Shown one piece after another: positions 9,280 to 18,033 of a DNA stretch of 64,000 nt. Where the stretch lies: contig NZ_CP096568.1 of assembly GCF_023221595.1 (NCBI RefSeq), positions 124,001 through 188,000 on the forward strand, read 5' to 3'. Source of the DNA: Rhodococcus qingshengii JCM 15477 (GTDB lineage Bacteria > Actinomycetota > Actinomycetes > Mycobacteriales > Mycobacteriaceae). The number at the start of each line of letters is the position of its first letter. Position 1 is the first letter of the stretch. Under the pieces are notes generated by a model, which saw only the letters and a list, made by a program, of their open reading frames with translations, was not told where the DNA came from and ran no database searches. The position numbers and the translations under genes were made by a program.

Positions 9280-10389
9280 TCAGTTGACGGGGGTAGCTGA
9301 AGCGGGAGCAGTTGCGCTCGCTGGTGCAGTCGAGGCCGGAGTTGAGGGCGCACCGCTGATTGCCGTGGTCTGTTCGGGGGCAGGAAGCAACGGACTGGAG
9401 TCCACGGCGGACACCTCCCATCTGCCGCCGCGGGAGGTGAGTGTGAGCGGATACTGGCCGGTTACCGAGTCGGTAGACGTGACAGAGAGTTCGGCAGTGG
9501 CGAGCACGCGGATCTTGATTCCGTCGGCTGGCGCTTTGTCTGCTGCCTCACCGGAGAAGTCGCGATCGGATACAAGATCGACGACTTTGACGCTCTTGTA
9601 AGGGGCTGGGCTGATCGCGCGAAGGGAGGTGCCTGGCGCGATGTATCGCGAAATTTCTCCTGTTCCTGCGGTCAAAGCTGCGAGGAATTGTTGGACTGCT
9701 GTGTTCGACGGGTGCCCGGCGACAATGCGGTATTTGTAGCCGAGATTCACGTCCGGTCCGGTCGCGGGGGCGGGAACGGGTGACGGGATTGATGCCGCCC
9801 GAGCGCTGCCGTCATTGACGACAACGGGTACTGAATAGAAGCGTCGCTGCGCTGCTTCGGAGGGTTCGGATGCCTGTCGTACGGATGCCGAGACGACGAC
9901 GGAATAGACACTTGAGGTGTTGGAAACTGGTGCGCCAGTTCCGGATGTTGCGACAGGACTCGTGGGTGCAGGTTGTATTTCAACGCTGGCAACTCGGGCG
10001 TCGCTGGCGACGAAGAGCGCTTCCGATGGGAGCCTGATTCCTTCCGCCCGGACGTATGGAGTGAGTGCCTTTTCTGCACCACGTTTCGCTTGAAGCCACG
10101 TCACAACAAACTGTTGCGCGAGGTCTTCCGCCTGTGCCTGTGCTGCAGTGTTCACGGAAGCGGTCGACTTCGGTTTCACCACAGTTGGGGAGGACGCCGT
10201 GAATCCAGACAGCACGAGAACGAGTGCGAGAACACCCGCGCCGATGGCGCCGAAGAGCCCGAAACGAACCACCTGTGTCTTGCGGTCCTGAGTGCGCGCC
10301 CAGGTCGCTTGCTCGCTCTGCGGTTCGTTGTCTTCGAGGACGACTTTGTCCGTATGCGGCTTCCGTTTCATTCCCTTGAAGCGACTCAT
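9280..10389 (-). CDS. TcpC-family conjugal transfer protein (VirB8-like)
   Basis: The 369-residue protein has a basic N-terminal tail, one transmembrane helix at about residues 42-64 (FGLFGAIGAGVLALVLVLSG), then two extracytoplasmic NTF2-like halves: about 85-215 (AEDLAQQFVVTWLQAKRG, VYSVVVSASV, FYSVPVVV) and about 230-340 (VQQFLAALTAG, IRVLATAELS, LTLTSRGGRWEVSAVD). This architecture defines the TcpC family of Gram-positive type IV systems, a structural counterpart of VirB8. The C-terminal 30 residues are a Pro/Ala/Thr tail. Its ATG overlaps the preceding small gene (ATGA). Confidence 0.88.
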   Translation of the reverse strand: MSRFKGMKRKPHTDKVVLEDNEPQSEQATWARTQDRKTQVVRFGLFGAIGAGVLALVLVLSGFTASSPTVVKPKSTASVNTAAQAQAEDLAQQFVVTWLQAKRGAEKALTPYVRAEGIRLPSEALFVASDARVASVEIQPAPTSPVATSGTGAPVSNTSSVYSVVVSASVRQASEPSEAAQRRFYSVPVVVNDGSARAASIPSPVPAPATGPDVNLGYKYRIVAGHPSNTAVQQFLAALTAGTGEISRYIAPGTSLRAISPAPYKSVKVVDLVSDRDFSGEAADKAPADGIKIRVLATAELSVTSTDSVTGQYPLTLTSRGGRWEVSAVDSSPLLPAPEQTTAISGAPSTPASTAPASATAPASATPVN

Positions 10390-10715
10390 GAGGCACCGTC
10401 TTCGCTGTCGATGAGCGGCGCGACGATCGACAGAGTCGGTGCCTGTGTTGCTGCCTTTCGGCTCGTGTTCATTCGTCCGAGTGCTGCTCGAGCACCGGCC
10501 GCAGGCTCTCCCAGTAGGTAACGGACGCGCGCGCCGGCTTCCGGGCTGAGAGGGTGGTCCGCGAGCTCGGTCAGCGCGGTCCGCAGCTGTTCCTGTACGG
10601 CGAACGCCAGACCTGCATCGCGCAGCTGGGCACCGAGATCTTCCGATTCACCACTGAAGCGAGTGAACGGGTCTCGCCATGAATCGGTGCTCACCTGCGG
10701 GTCCGGCTCGGCCAT
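10386..10715 (-). CDS. Small cytoplasmic protein, first gene of conjugation operon
   Basis: The 109-residue soluble protein is acidic and helical, with motifs WRDPFTRFSGESEDLGAQLRDAG and RYLLGEPAAGARAALGRMN in separate parts of the chain. It begins at MAEPDPQ, with GAGGAAGGACCTGAC upstream as ribosome site. The stop overlaps the TcpC-like ATG. No known family was recognised. Being promoter-proximal in a conjugation operon, it could be a regulatory or assembly factor, but nothing in the sequence demonstrates that. Confidence 0.65.
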   Translation of the reverse strand: MAEPDPQVSTDSWRDPFTRFSGESEDLGAQLRDAGLAFAVQEQLRTALTELADHPLSPEAGARVRYLLGEPAAGARAALGRMNTSRKAATQAPTLSIVAPLIDSEDGAS

Positions 10716-10941
10716 GTCAGGTCCTTCCTCTCGTCTGGCTCTCGGCAATTTCGAGGGCCTCTACAAGAGAGGAGGTTCTGCTTTCGGGACGCTGTGACAG
10801 GTCGCGGCGAACTTTTTTCAAAAATATTTCTGGAGCAGCTCTCGGTGTCATTGCCAGTCGAGGAAGTGCCTGCTCCGGCCATCGCGACGTAATCGACTGT
10901 GACCTCATTCACCGCGCAGTTGAGCTGATCGGCACAGCCGC

Positions 10942-10995
10942 GGCAATAACAGGAACCTCAATGGCAATGACATACATGCAGGTCACGGCAATAAC
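10942..10995. promoter_or_regulatory. Three GGCAATRAC direct repeats in the divergent control region
   Basis: GGCAATAAC (10942-10950), GGCAATGAC (10963-10971) and GGCAATAAC (10987-10995) recur at 21- and 24-bp spacing, close to two helical turns. They lie 50-105 bp before the start of the regulator gene and within the 331-bp region between it and the conjugation operon. Placement on one DNA face suggests a cooperative operator, possibly for the neighbouring HTH protein. No convincing -35/-10 pair was identified. Confidence 0.45.
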
Positions 10996-11046
10996 CCGTT
11001 GATCTACTCCTCTGCAGACCAATTCCTTCTGCATAGGGAGATCGCC

Positions 11047-11898
11047 GTGGACACGTCCATCCACGCGCACACCAGCGCCGCCATTCCCGTCAACTCGACC
11101 GACTTCCTCGCTGCTCTACATCAGCAGTGGATACGAGAGTCCGCGATGCCCTCCGCTCGCATCGAACTCTCGCAATGGGTCAGCACGCGGCCCGAGCTTG
11201 CCGGCGCCGAGTCGTTCTCGGATTTGAAGGCACTCACCTTCTGCGAACCCGACGCAGTTTTGTCGGTCTTGCTCCACGCACACCAAGCCGGCTCGTCGTT
11301 GGCGGGCAACACGCTGATTGAATTCATGCGCCCGAAACTGGCTGGGATGCAGAAGTACGCCCGAGTCGCCAACGGCGTCGCCGCACACGCTGCGTACGCA
11401 GACCGGACCGCTGCAACTCTTCATGCATTCTGGGACACAATCTCGACGTATCGCGGAGCGCACCGAGGAATCGCTGGGCAGCTCGCACTGAACACCCTCC
11501 ACAAAATCACTGCGACCACCACTGCTCTCGACGTCACCGTCGGCGACACCTATTTCCAAATCGCAGATGAGGAAAAAGCAGCGGAGGAATTTCTTCGTGC
11601 CGAGGATCCCACCGAGATCGATGTCATGGAAGTGCTGGATTGGGCAGTCGATCAGGGCACAATCTCGGCCTCCGACCGCACACTGATCATGCGGTCGTAC
11701 ATGAACGAAGACGGTGTCGATGTCGCCGCTTTGGCGGAAGAAATGGGGATCACTTACGCGGCTGCCCGGAAGCGGCTGAGTCGGTCGATCGCCCGAGTGC
11801 GCGACGCCGTTTGCGATCACCTCAATGTCTCTGAACCCAAGATCAAGCGGATCTCCATGTACCGCTCTGCGAAGAAGAACCTTTCCCTCGCAAGCTGA
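11047..11898 (+). CDS. Sigma-region-4-like HTH DNA-binding protein
   Basis: The 283-residue protein most likely starts at the GTG at 11047, with ATAGGGAG upstream as ribosome site; an in-frame start 48 bp earlier lacks one. The N-terminal 180 residues are helical and unrecognised (LHQQWIRESAMPSARIELSQ, VANGVAAHAAYADRTAA). Residues about 200-265 form a sigma-70 region-4-like helix-turn-helix: VLDWAVDQGTISASDRTLIM, then DVAALAEEMGITYAAARKRL and SRSIARVRDAV. No region 2 is visible, so it is probably a regulator rather than a true sigma factor. It is divergent from the conjugation operon and a likely candidate for controlling it. Confidence 0.75.
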   Translation: MDTSIHAHTSAAIPVNSTDFLAALHQQWIRESAMPSARIELSQWVSTRPELAGAESFSDLKALTFCEPDAVLSVLLHAHQAGSSLAGNTLIEFMRPKLAGMQKYARVANGVAAHAAYADRTAATLHAFWDTISTYRGAHRGIAGQLALNTLHKITATTTALDVTVGDTYFQIADEEKAAEEFLRAEDPTEIDVMEVLDWAVDQGTISASDRTLIMRSYMNEDGVDVAALAEEMGITYAAARKRLSRSIARVRDAVCDHLNVSEPKIKRISMYRSAKKNLSLAS

Positions 11899-11937
11899 GC
11901 TTCACTCCACTCCCGCCCTCAAGACAAGGACACTCCG

Positions 11938-13368
11938 ATGAGTACATTCATCACCGCACGACGAGTCACGGTGGCCGCTGTTGCCATCGGAGTTCTGGCA
12001 GCTGTCGTCGCGGTCCCGGCTGCGACAGCCAATCAAAGTGCACCGAAGCCTGCCTGCCCAGACAACCTTCTTCTTGCCATTCCAGGCACGACAGAAACAA
12101 CCGCGGATGCCGATCCAACCCAGTCGCGCGGCATGCTCAAGAACGTCACGGATCCACTGGCGAACGAGTTCTCGACCGCGCAGCTCCAAGTCGAGTACGT
12201 GCCGTACATGGCTCTCATCGTCGACGACAAAGCTGACACGTACGGCACAAGCAAGAAGCAGGCAATCGACACCGCTTCGAAGATGATCGCGGATAAGGCC
12301 GCCGAATGCACCAACACCAAGTTCGGTCTCACCGGATTCTCCCAAGGCGCTGATGCAGCCGGCGATCTTGCGGCAGATATTGGCAGCGGATCGGGGCCAG
12401 TTGATCGCAATCGTATGTTCGGCGTCGCCCTTCTCGCCGACCCCGGGCAATCTAAGAACGCGGGAAAGAGCATCGGCGCTCCCATCACGGGCGTCGGATT
12501 TGCTGGTGCTCGGCCGGCTGGTTTCGGTGAGCTGAGTGACATCGCTGTAAGCGTCTGCGCTGCCGGCGATCTCTACTGCAACACCCCCGACGATGCCGTC
12601 GGGACACAGTTCATCGGGGCGCTCGGATCTCAGATCGATGCGCGTGATCCGGTGAAATCCGTCGCGGGCGTCGTCACGACTCTCCTCGGCCTCAATGGCG
12701 CTCCGCTGACCAAGACGCTCGATGCACTCAATCAGAATGTCGCTACCGGAAACTTCCTGGCGGTCCCGCAGCTCGCGCTCGATCTCGCCTCACAGGTCGG
12801 CAATCTGAGTGCAGATGTCGCTGCCAAAACGATCCCCGGCGCGGATATCGCACCTATCACCGCCTCTGTCACTCAGCTGACCGACACAGTCGCCCGGGGT
12901 GACTTCCTCGCCGTTCCGGCACTGCTCGCGCAGCTTGCTCCTCAGGTGATCAACTTCGCCACACAGCTCTCCACTGTCATCGGGCAGGTCGTCTCCAAGC
13001 TGCCGATCAACGAATACGCAGCCATCGGCGTAACCGTGTCACGTATCTCGGCGAATGCGGCGATGCAAAACTACATTGCATTGCCGCCCGATCTCGGAAA
13101 GCTCGTCGGCCAGCTCAACAATGCGGTCCGCAAGACGCTGAAAGCGTTGCCTCTCGACGCCTTCCCCATGCTCAACAAGATGGCTGACGAGCTCACTCCC
13201 GGCAAGGTTCTCGATGAAGTATTGAACTACGCAACATTCATCGCCAACGACGATCACAACTCCTATGCCAGCACGCCGATCAATGACTCCGGACGAACCG
13301 GTGCGGAGGAACTGACGAACAATCTGCGCACTCAGATCAACAACGGCGGGGCAGCTGTCACCGCCTAG
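11938..13368 (+). CDS. Secreted cutinase-family serine esterase with long C-terminal extension
   Basis: The 476-residue protein has a Sec signal peptide (RRVTVAAVAIGVLAAVVAVPAATA). Residues about 35-235 are a cutinase-family alpha/beta hydrolase: LLLAIPGTTET, the nucleophile elbow GFSQGADAAGD, and paired cysteines (CAAGDLYC). The His of the triad is not certain, because the expected D..H segment is replaced by NTPDDAVGTQF. The remaining 240 residues are helical and of unknown function (LTKTLDALNQN, VLNYATFIANDDHNSY). Actinobacterial cutinase-like enzymes hydrolyse lipid esters including mycolates. It follows the regulator gene by 39 bp, probably in the same transcript. Confidence 0.83.
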   Translation: MSTFITARRVTVAAVAIGVLAAVVAVPAATANQSAPKPACPDNLLLAIPGTTETTADADPTQSRGMLKNVTDPLANEFSTAQLQVEYVPYMALIVDDKADTYGTSKKQAIDTASKMIADKAAECTNTKFGLTGFSQGADAAGDLAADIGSGSGPVDRNRMFGVALLADPGQSKNAGKSIGAPITGVGFAGARPAGFGELSDIAVSVCAAGDLYCNTPDDAVGTQFIGALGSQIDARDPVKSVAGVVTTLLGLNGAPLTKTLDALNQNVATGNFLAVPQLALDLASQVGNLSADVAAKTIPGADIAPITASVTQLTDTVARGDFLAVPALLAQLAPQVINFATQLSTVIGQVVSKLPINEYAAIGVTVSRISANAAMQNYIALPPDLGKLVGQLNNAVRKTLKALPLDAFPMLNKMADELTPGKVLDEVLNYATFIANDDHNSYASTPINDSGRTGAEELTNNLRTQINNGGAAVTA

Positions 13369-13391
13369 TTGCATCCAACCAGTGCCTGCGA

Positions 13392-13431
13392 GCGTTGAGG
13401 GTCACAGAACTCGTTCTGTGGCCCTCAATGC
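13392..13431 (+). terminator. Hairpin terminator after the cutinase gene
   Basis: GCGTTGAGGGTCACAGAAC and TTCTGTGGCCCTCAATGC form a long stem with one or two mismatches around the loop TCG. It begins 24 bp after the cutinase stop. Confidence 0.75.
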
Positions 13432-13485
13432 GTATGCGCCTATTCCTTTGGTTGTGCCCCTAGAGATCCAGCCAATGGCTTCGGG

Positions 13486-13944
13486 TCAGGCCCGCTTGCG
13501 GCTCGCGATCTCGTCAGAGAGCTGCTGCACGTCGGCGGGGTCCGCGTCCCTGGCAAGGGCGACGTAGTGGTCCATGACGGCCGGCCGGTAGCGCACGGGC
13601 AACGTCTGTCCCGGGGCGAGTCGTGTCAGCTCGGTGATCGTGAGGTCTTCGTCTGCGATACCGCGGAACGAGATGCCGTCGAAGGTCTCCACGTCGAACA
13701 TCAGGACCGCGCGTGGATTGCTGTTGACCTCCCGCCAGTCGACGAGAACGCCGAGCGCAAGCGCCCCCGTACGTAGTTCCGCATTGCGCTTGCGTGCATC
13801 ACTGCTCATTAGCGGGTTCGGGGCGACGCCAGGAAAGTCGGGCCCGACGCCGAGCGATTCCCGACTCAGGTCAGGCCGGAGCTTCGACATCACATCGTCG
13901 AGCGTCATCTTCGAATCGTGGCGCTTCTTCTTCCAATCGAACAC
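13486..13944 (-). CDS. Hypothetical protein
   Basis: The 152-residue soluble protein starts at GTG with GGGAGGGGCAG upstream as ribosome site. It has a lysine-rich N-terminus (FDWKKKRHDSKM), a beta-rich middle (GVLVDWREVNSNPRAVLMFD, then FRGIADEDLTITELTRLAPG) and the segment LPVRYRPAVMDHYVAL. It is not recognised as a characterised family. It is convergent with the cutinase gene and separated from other genes. Confidence 0.65.
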   Translation of the reverse strand: MFDWKKKRHDSKMTLDDVMSKLRPDLSRESLGVGPDFPGVAPNPLMSSDARKRNAELRTGALALGVLVDWREVNSNPRAVLMFDVETFDGISFRGIADEDLTITELTRLAPGQTLPVRYRPAVMDHYVALARDADPADVQQLSDEIASRKRA

Positions 13945-14094
13945 TCTGCCCCTCCCTCACAGCGGGGCCGGAATCTCGGCCTGGCGCTTCGCTCTGACCG
14001 CGATTGTATGTCGCGGCTATTCCCGATTTCTGTCGCGCCGCCCAGTCGTGACACTCCTGCCGGACGCTCAAAATAGATCGATGGGTGTCGACAA

Positions 14095-14697
14095 TCATGT
14101 GAGCAGGGTGTCGAGCTGGGCGATGGTGGAGTGGGTGTCGTGATGCAGAATTGTCGTCATTCCGACTGCGGCCGCGCCGTCGACGGCGATCTGTGCGTCG
14201 TCGACGAATACTGTCCGTGTGGGGTCCACGTCGAGTCGGCGACATGCCAGCGCATATATCTCTTGATCAGGCTTGGCTATGCCAACTTCGTGCGAGTAAA
14301 CGATGTCGTCGACGAGGCCGCTGAAACCGTAAGCGGTTTCCTCTCGCTCGCGAGCGCCCACGAAGCTGTTGCTCAACAACCCGGTGCGCAGGCGAGGTCG
14401 CAATCCGGCGAGGTCGTTCGTCAACTCGATGTCGGCGGTTCCCAGGTACTGCGCCCACATGTCCTCGAAGATCTCTTCCACCACTGCCGCGGACAGATTG
14501 ACCCGGCTGGACATTTCGCGGCGTATCTCGTCCTCCGTCCGAAGACCCAAGGCGCCGGCCGGCCATAGGTCAGCGGTATGGCCCGCGATCGTCCCGGCAG
14601 GGAGACCGAGAAGGTCTTCGTACTTGCTGGAAAAGTCCATGCTCTCCACGACTTCCAGGACACCACCGATATCAAAGAGCACCGCGTCAAACTCCAT
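14095..14697 (-). CDS. HAD-superfamily hydrolase
   Basis: The 200-residue protein has all four HAD motifs: nucleophile loop LFDIGGVL (residues 7-14), motif II Ser in TGLLSNSF (about 107-114), motif III Lys in VGIAKPDQEIY (about 139-149) and motif IV FVDD (about 164-167). The helical cap lies between motifs I and II. Such enzymes dephosphorylate small phosphometabolites; the substrate cannot be inferred. The GGV variant of motif I is usual for the YihX/epoxide-hydrolase-N-like subfamily. Confidence 0.85.
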   Translation of the reverse strand: MEFDAVLFDIGGVLEVVESMDFSSKYEDLLGLPAGTIAGHTADLWPAGALGLRTEDEIRREMSSRVNLSAAVVEEIFEDMWAQYLGTADIELTNDLAGLRPRLRTGLLSNSFVGAREREETAYGFSGLVDDIVYSHEVGIAKPDQEIYALACRRLDVDPTRTVFVDDAQIAVDGAAAVGMTTILHHDTHSTIAQLDTLLT

Positions 14698-14780
14698 GAA
14701 CCCACCGTATCGAAGTGCGCGTTGGCATCCTGTCGTGTCAGCGGAATCGTGCAGCGATCGCTGTCCGTCCCCTCTGTGGC

Positions 14781-15701
14781 CTAAAGGCCGGCTTCGCGGA
14801 CGGTTGCGTAGTCGCTGTAGCTGGTTTGCATCAACGAACGACCGTGATCGGGCCTTCTCTGGAACAGCGCGGTTCGTCGTAGGTGCGCTCGGTTGTGGAA
14901 GTCAGCGGTCGGTAGGCCCACAAAGCCGTGAGTGAGGTCGATTACGGCGTCCGTGAAGTCAAGCAGCAGCGCGACAATCATGATGTAAAAGAGATCGTTG
15001 GGGCCTTCGAGTCCTCCGGTGAACCAGTTGCGTGAGTGTGTAGCCCCCGATCCCAGCGACCACATGTGCTCGGATCCAGGCATGTAAGCCGCCGCGGCGT
15101 CAGTGATGTTGATCTTTAACGCCGCCCGTGCGCTGCCCTCGTATGCGATCGAGGTGACGAACTCGCCGGCCTTGTCGAACCGGAGGTCAAACTGCTCACC
15201 GTCGAGTAATGCATGCATCTGGCTCATTGCATCGCGCACATCGGCCAACTTCACGGCACCGTTCGGCATCTGAGAAAGCGGACCGGCATTCCCCTGGATC
15301 GTCCGTAGCGCTAGTGCCGCCCACCTTGATGTCCGCGTTGAGGGATCAATCACGGGATCTACCGCCCAGCACACCTCGCGTAACGCTTCCTGAATGGATC
15401 GCCCCAGCGACAACATCGGAATCGGTAAGAGCTCGTTGTGGCCGAGCAACACAGCCAGGCCGGCGGTGTGCTCGTCCGCCACGCGCCACAGCTCGACTAC
15501 CTCTGCCAGCGCCGTTTCCCACAATCCGGAGAGAAAGTCGCGACGCTGGTCTGTACCACCTGCCGCCCACTGCACATCCCGCTCTCGTGGCGAATCTACG
15601 ATCGGATCGCGGAAGGCGGCAAGCGCGGATCTCAGCTCGCCGCTCACCGCGCGCCGGTGCTGCTCGACGATTCGTACAGCCAGATCCCGCGTGGAACGCA
15701 C
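14781..15701 (-). CDS. Hypothetical protein, second gene of a two-gene unit
   Basis: The 306-residue, mostly helical protein starts at GTG three bases after the stop of the upstream gene, with TAAGG as ribosome site. Notable segments are LLPIPMLSLGRSIQEALREV, a YMPGSEHMWSLGSGATHS motif at about residues 208-225, and the hydrophobic FYIMIVALLLDFTDAVIDL. Serine and histidine in SLGSGATHS recall DUF5677-like proteins, but that is only a resemblance. Tight coupling to the next gene upstream suggests a shared, unknown function. Confidence 0.7.
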   Translation of the reverse strand: MRSTRDLAVRIVEQHRRAVSGELRSALAAFRDPIVDSPRERDVQWAAGGTDQRRDFLSGLWETALAEVVELWRVADEHTAGLAVLLGHNELLPIPMLSLGRSIQEALREVCWAVDPVIDPSTRTSRWAALALRTIQGNAGPLSQMPNGAVKLADVRDAMSQMHALLDGEQFDLRFDKAGEFVTSIAYEGSARAALKINITDAAAAYMPGSEHMWSLGSGATHSRNWFTGGLEGPNDLFYIMIVALLLDFTDAVIDLTHGFVGLPTADFHNRAHLRRTALFQRRPDHGRSLMQTSYSDYATVREAGL

Positions 15702-15704
15702 GCC

Positions 15705-16355
15705 TTACCGACCGGTGTGCTTCGTGTAGACCTGGCGCAACCCATCGAGGCGATGCCCACCAGCGCCGAGGCCGACGATGTACCCGGCGAGGAACTCGAA
15801 TGAGACATCGGCCTGGACCAGCAACTCCAGGTCCTCGTCTATCCGCCGTCTGAGGAACGAATCCGACAACGAGTATCCGTTGTAGCCGGCGTCATGGATC
15901 GACTCGAATGCCTCACGCAACGCGGGATCTACCTCCGGACCCGCCGCGCCCGTGGCCAGATCAATCGCGCCCACGGCCGCCGCCCACCCAGCTACCTCAC
16001 CGGCGGCGTGCTCGACCACACCCAGGGCGTTGCCGTCGGCCAACCGGACCGCGTCCGCTAGCAGCTCCACAGTTGGGACAAACGCAAGTATCGGACCGCC
16101 CGTTTGCACCGACAAACTACGGCTACTGCCTACGTTGCCGTTCGCGATGAAGCGCGCAATAGCCGGAGTGGGATCGTGAAGATCCCCTTTCTGGGGAACG
16201 ACTAGCGCACGCTGTCCATAGTTGTCGCCGGCGTCAGCAAGCCACGCTGCGGTCACCTCCACAGCGCGATCGAGCCCAACACCACGGCTGATCCATGCAT
16301 TCGTCGACGGGCCCACACCCCACAGGATAGATCCATTGATGCGGAGGCGAAGCAT
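15705..16355 (-). CDS. Hypothetical protein, first gene of a two-gene unit
   Basis: From MLRLRINGSILWGVGPST the protein has 217 residues. A longer version to 16505 adds an Arg-rich stretch that looks non-coding, so the start is uncertain, and neither start has a good ribosome site. Features include GQRALVVPQKGDLHDP, VPTVELLADAVRLADG and a Gly/Ala-rich middle, then FLRRRIDEDLELLVQADVSF. No family recognised. Its stop is three bases from the start of the next gene. Confidence 0.6.
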   Translation of the reverse strand: MLRLRINGSILWGVGPSTNAWISRGVGLDRAVEVTAAWLADAGDNYGQRALVVPQKGDLHDPTPAIARFIANGNVGSSRSLSVQTGGPILAFVPTVELLADAVRLADGNALGVVEHAAGEVAGWAAAVGAIDLATGAAGPEVDPALREAFESIHDAGYNGYSLSDSFLRRRIDEDLELLVQADVSFEFLAGYIVGLGAGGHRLDGLRQVYTKHTGR

Positions 16356-16596
16356 CCGTCGATGCACCGTGTGGTCAGCGACTCGATGAGATCGAGGTCT
16401 GCGAACGGGCTTCGGTCGGCGCACCTGTCTATCGGACGCGCAACGTCCGCACACCGACAGGAGGACCACCAAACTGTGATCGATTTTGTGCAGTTGGAAC
16501 CGCATGAGTGTTGCGGTGGCATCGTTGTCGACAGCAGCGGCGCTGTGGATGGTCGAGAGTTGAACTAATGCCGTTCGAATCCACCGTTGTTGCCCG

Positions 16597-17172
16597 TCAT
16601 GATTCGTCCTCGCTCACTCGGTTGTGAGCGTTGTTCCCCAGGTCTGTTGTCGGACGAGGGAGCACAAGGGGCAGTAGTTTTCGCCGTGCGACTGTGTCCA
16701 TCCGTCTGCCCAGGGCGCCGGAAGCTCGTGGGTTTGCTGGAGCTGGACGTCGGTGCCGCACGCATCGCAGCTCAGTTCGAAATGTGACTGCGTCTCCCGC
16801 GAACTCAGTTCCAGGTCCTGTGCAGGCAGGGTCTGCTGGCGGCGCGCCATGCTCGCGGTCTCGGTTCTCGACGTGACCACTGCGGATCTCGTCCACCATG
16901 CCCGGCCATTGGTCCCAGTACCGCGAGGGGAGCCCTATCAGAGTGTCTGATGTATCTGAAGAAAGCAGATCGGCGGCTTTACGTAAGCCACCAATTTCAC
17001 ACATCAGCCAACGTTCCTGAGCGGTTGTAGACGAGCTGTTGAAATCCGAGTCGGACTTGCCGTTCAGATATTCCTCGCGCAGTGTTGCGTATCGCCGGAT
17101 GATCTTCGCGCATATTTCGGGTGAGTCGGGCGTACCCAGGCCCTCCCCCGGTTCGTCACTGTGACGTTTCAT
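16597..17172 (-). CDS. Hypothetical protein, probably frameshifted into the zinc-ribbon frame
   Basis: It starts at the ATG at 17172, with GGGAGGTGCC about ten bases upstream. The first 95 residues look coding (ICAKIIRRYATLREEYLNG, ERWLMCEIGGLRKAADLL). After about residue 100 this frame becomes Arg/Pro-rich and antigenic-shadow-like, while an overlapping frame acquires two CxxC motifs. A one-base indel near 16880 would fuse the two into one protein of about 190 residues with a C-terminal zinc ribbon. Whether the break is natural or a sequencing error cannot be told. Confidence 0.5.
   Translation of the reverse strand: MKRHSDEPGEGLGTPDSPEICAKIIRRYATLREEYLNGKSDSDFNSSSTTAQERWLMCEIGGLRKAADLLSSDTSDTLIGLPSRYWDQWPGMVDEIRSGHVENRDREHGAPPADPACTGPGTEFAGDAVTFRTELRCVRHRRPAPANPRASGALGRRMDTVARRKLLPLVLPRPTTDLGNNAHNRVSEDES
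16614..16880 (-). CDS. Zinc-ribbon protein or C-terminal half of the preceding frame
   Basis: An 88-residue frame opens at GTG 16880. Two CxxC pairs (LSCDACGTDVQL at about residues 36-47 and NYCPLCSLVRQQ at about 69-80) form a plausible treble-cleft or zinc-ribbon site. It overlaps the previous frame by its whole length, which is improbable for two independent genes. See the neighbouring entry for the frameshift interpretation. Confidence 0.55.
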   Translation of the reverse strand: MVTSRTETASMARRQQTLPAQDLELSSRETQSHFELSCDACGTDVQLQQTHELPAPWADGWTQSHGENYCPLCSLVRQQTWGTTLTTE

Positions 17173-17416
17173 CGTTTGGGGCACCTCCCGTTCCTCGAGA
17201 CCGCTGCACGCGCTGCATGATCCACAGTCCGGTCATTCCGAAAATGACGATCACCAATGGGACATCGAGGAGCCAGAAGGTCCACGACGGTAAGGCGGCA
17301 TCTCGTCGCAGCGACTGGGCCACGTTCACGACTACTACGACGACGAGATATGCGACGACGAGGTGTCGAGCCGCAAGCCGAGAAAGAAAGTTCTCGACAG
17401 TTCCTCGCCCGGTCAT
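17156..17416 (-). CDS. Small two-helix membrane protein
   Basis: The 86-residue protein starts at MTGRGTVENF. Two transmembrane helices lie at about residues 18-34 (LVVAYLVVVVVVNVAQ) and 46-65 (TFWLLDVPLVIVIFGMTG), followed by a basic tail. Its start overlaps the end of the DnaQ-like gene (ATG at 17416, stop at 17413), making it part of a compact operon. Function unknown. Confidence 0.65.
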   Translation of the reverse strand: MTGRGTVENFLSRLAARHLVVAYLVVVVVVNVAQSLRRDAALPSWTFWLLDVPLVIVIFGMTGLWIMQRVQRSRGTGGAPNDETSQ

Positions 17417-18033
17417 GGATGTGTGCGGATTACAGGGTCGGGGACCACCGACAGCTTGACCGGCTGTGGTGCACTCCCGTGCAACACATCGACCGCGTTG
17501 TACTGATCGAGAGTGTGGAAGCACCCTGCGGCGGCTGCGGCGGTGGTCATCGCTGACGGCTCATCTGCATCAAAGTCGATTCCCCACATTCGACAGCAAG
17601 CCGTGAATGTCGGAATCGACGTCGCAGCCAGCCCGAATGCCCCAGCCGTCAAAGCTCCGATGTCTGCCAAACGCGGGTGCCATCGTGGCTCGATATCGAC
17701 GCTACGGAACAGTCGCGCGAGGAAATCCGCAGACTCTTCCGGCGCAGTACCACCGAGAGTGTTGCCGGCTAAAGCCCCCGCCAGGTCGGCGATTCGACCA
17801 GAGAGAAGTGGACGAGATAGATCGACACGGTCAGCCAATCCTCGACGGTAATAGCCATTCCTACGGAGAGTTGATGGATCCGCGTCAACGAGCTGCTCAT
17901 GAGTTAGCGGCACTGTGAAGTCCCAACTTTTCCCGCTCACAAGGCTCACGGCCGCAACTTCGAGCGCGACGTGTCGCGCCGGATCATTTCCTGTCGCATT
18001 GACCTGCACGACAACGAGCTCGCGAGTCCTCAT
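17413..18033 (-). CDS. Degenerate DnaQ/DEDDh exonuclease-like protein
   Basis: The 206-residue protein begins ELVVVQVNATGNDPARHVAL, the position where DEDDh 3'-5' exonucleases have DxETTG. The catalytic Asp and Glu are replaced by Gln and Asn. A later DPSTLRRNGYYRRGL matches the family's AdpxaLxxNgYyeR pattern, and HPRLADIGALTAGAFGL matches the third motif region. The fold is therefore likely kept while metal-dependent catalysis is lost. It sits in a chain of overlapping small genes (ATGA on both sides). A nucleic-acid or protein-binding role is inferred. Confidence 0.6.
   Translation of the reverse strand: MRTRELVVVQVNATGNDPARHVALEVAAVSLVSGKSWDFTVPLTHEQLVDADPSTLRRNGYYRRGLADRVDLSRPLLSGRIADLAGALAGNTLGGTAPEESADFLARLFRSVDIEPRWHPRLADIGALTAGAFGLAATSIPTFTACCRMWGIDFDADEPSAMTTAAAAAGCFHTLDQYNAVDVLHGSAPQPVKLSVVPDPVIRTHP

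Noticed and set aside
10999..11046. Upstream start of the HTH regulator
   Set aside because: The GTG at 11047 has a good ribosome site (GGGAG), whereas the earlier start has none and overlaps the phased repeat region's edge.
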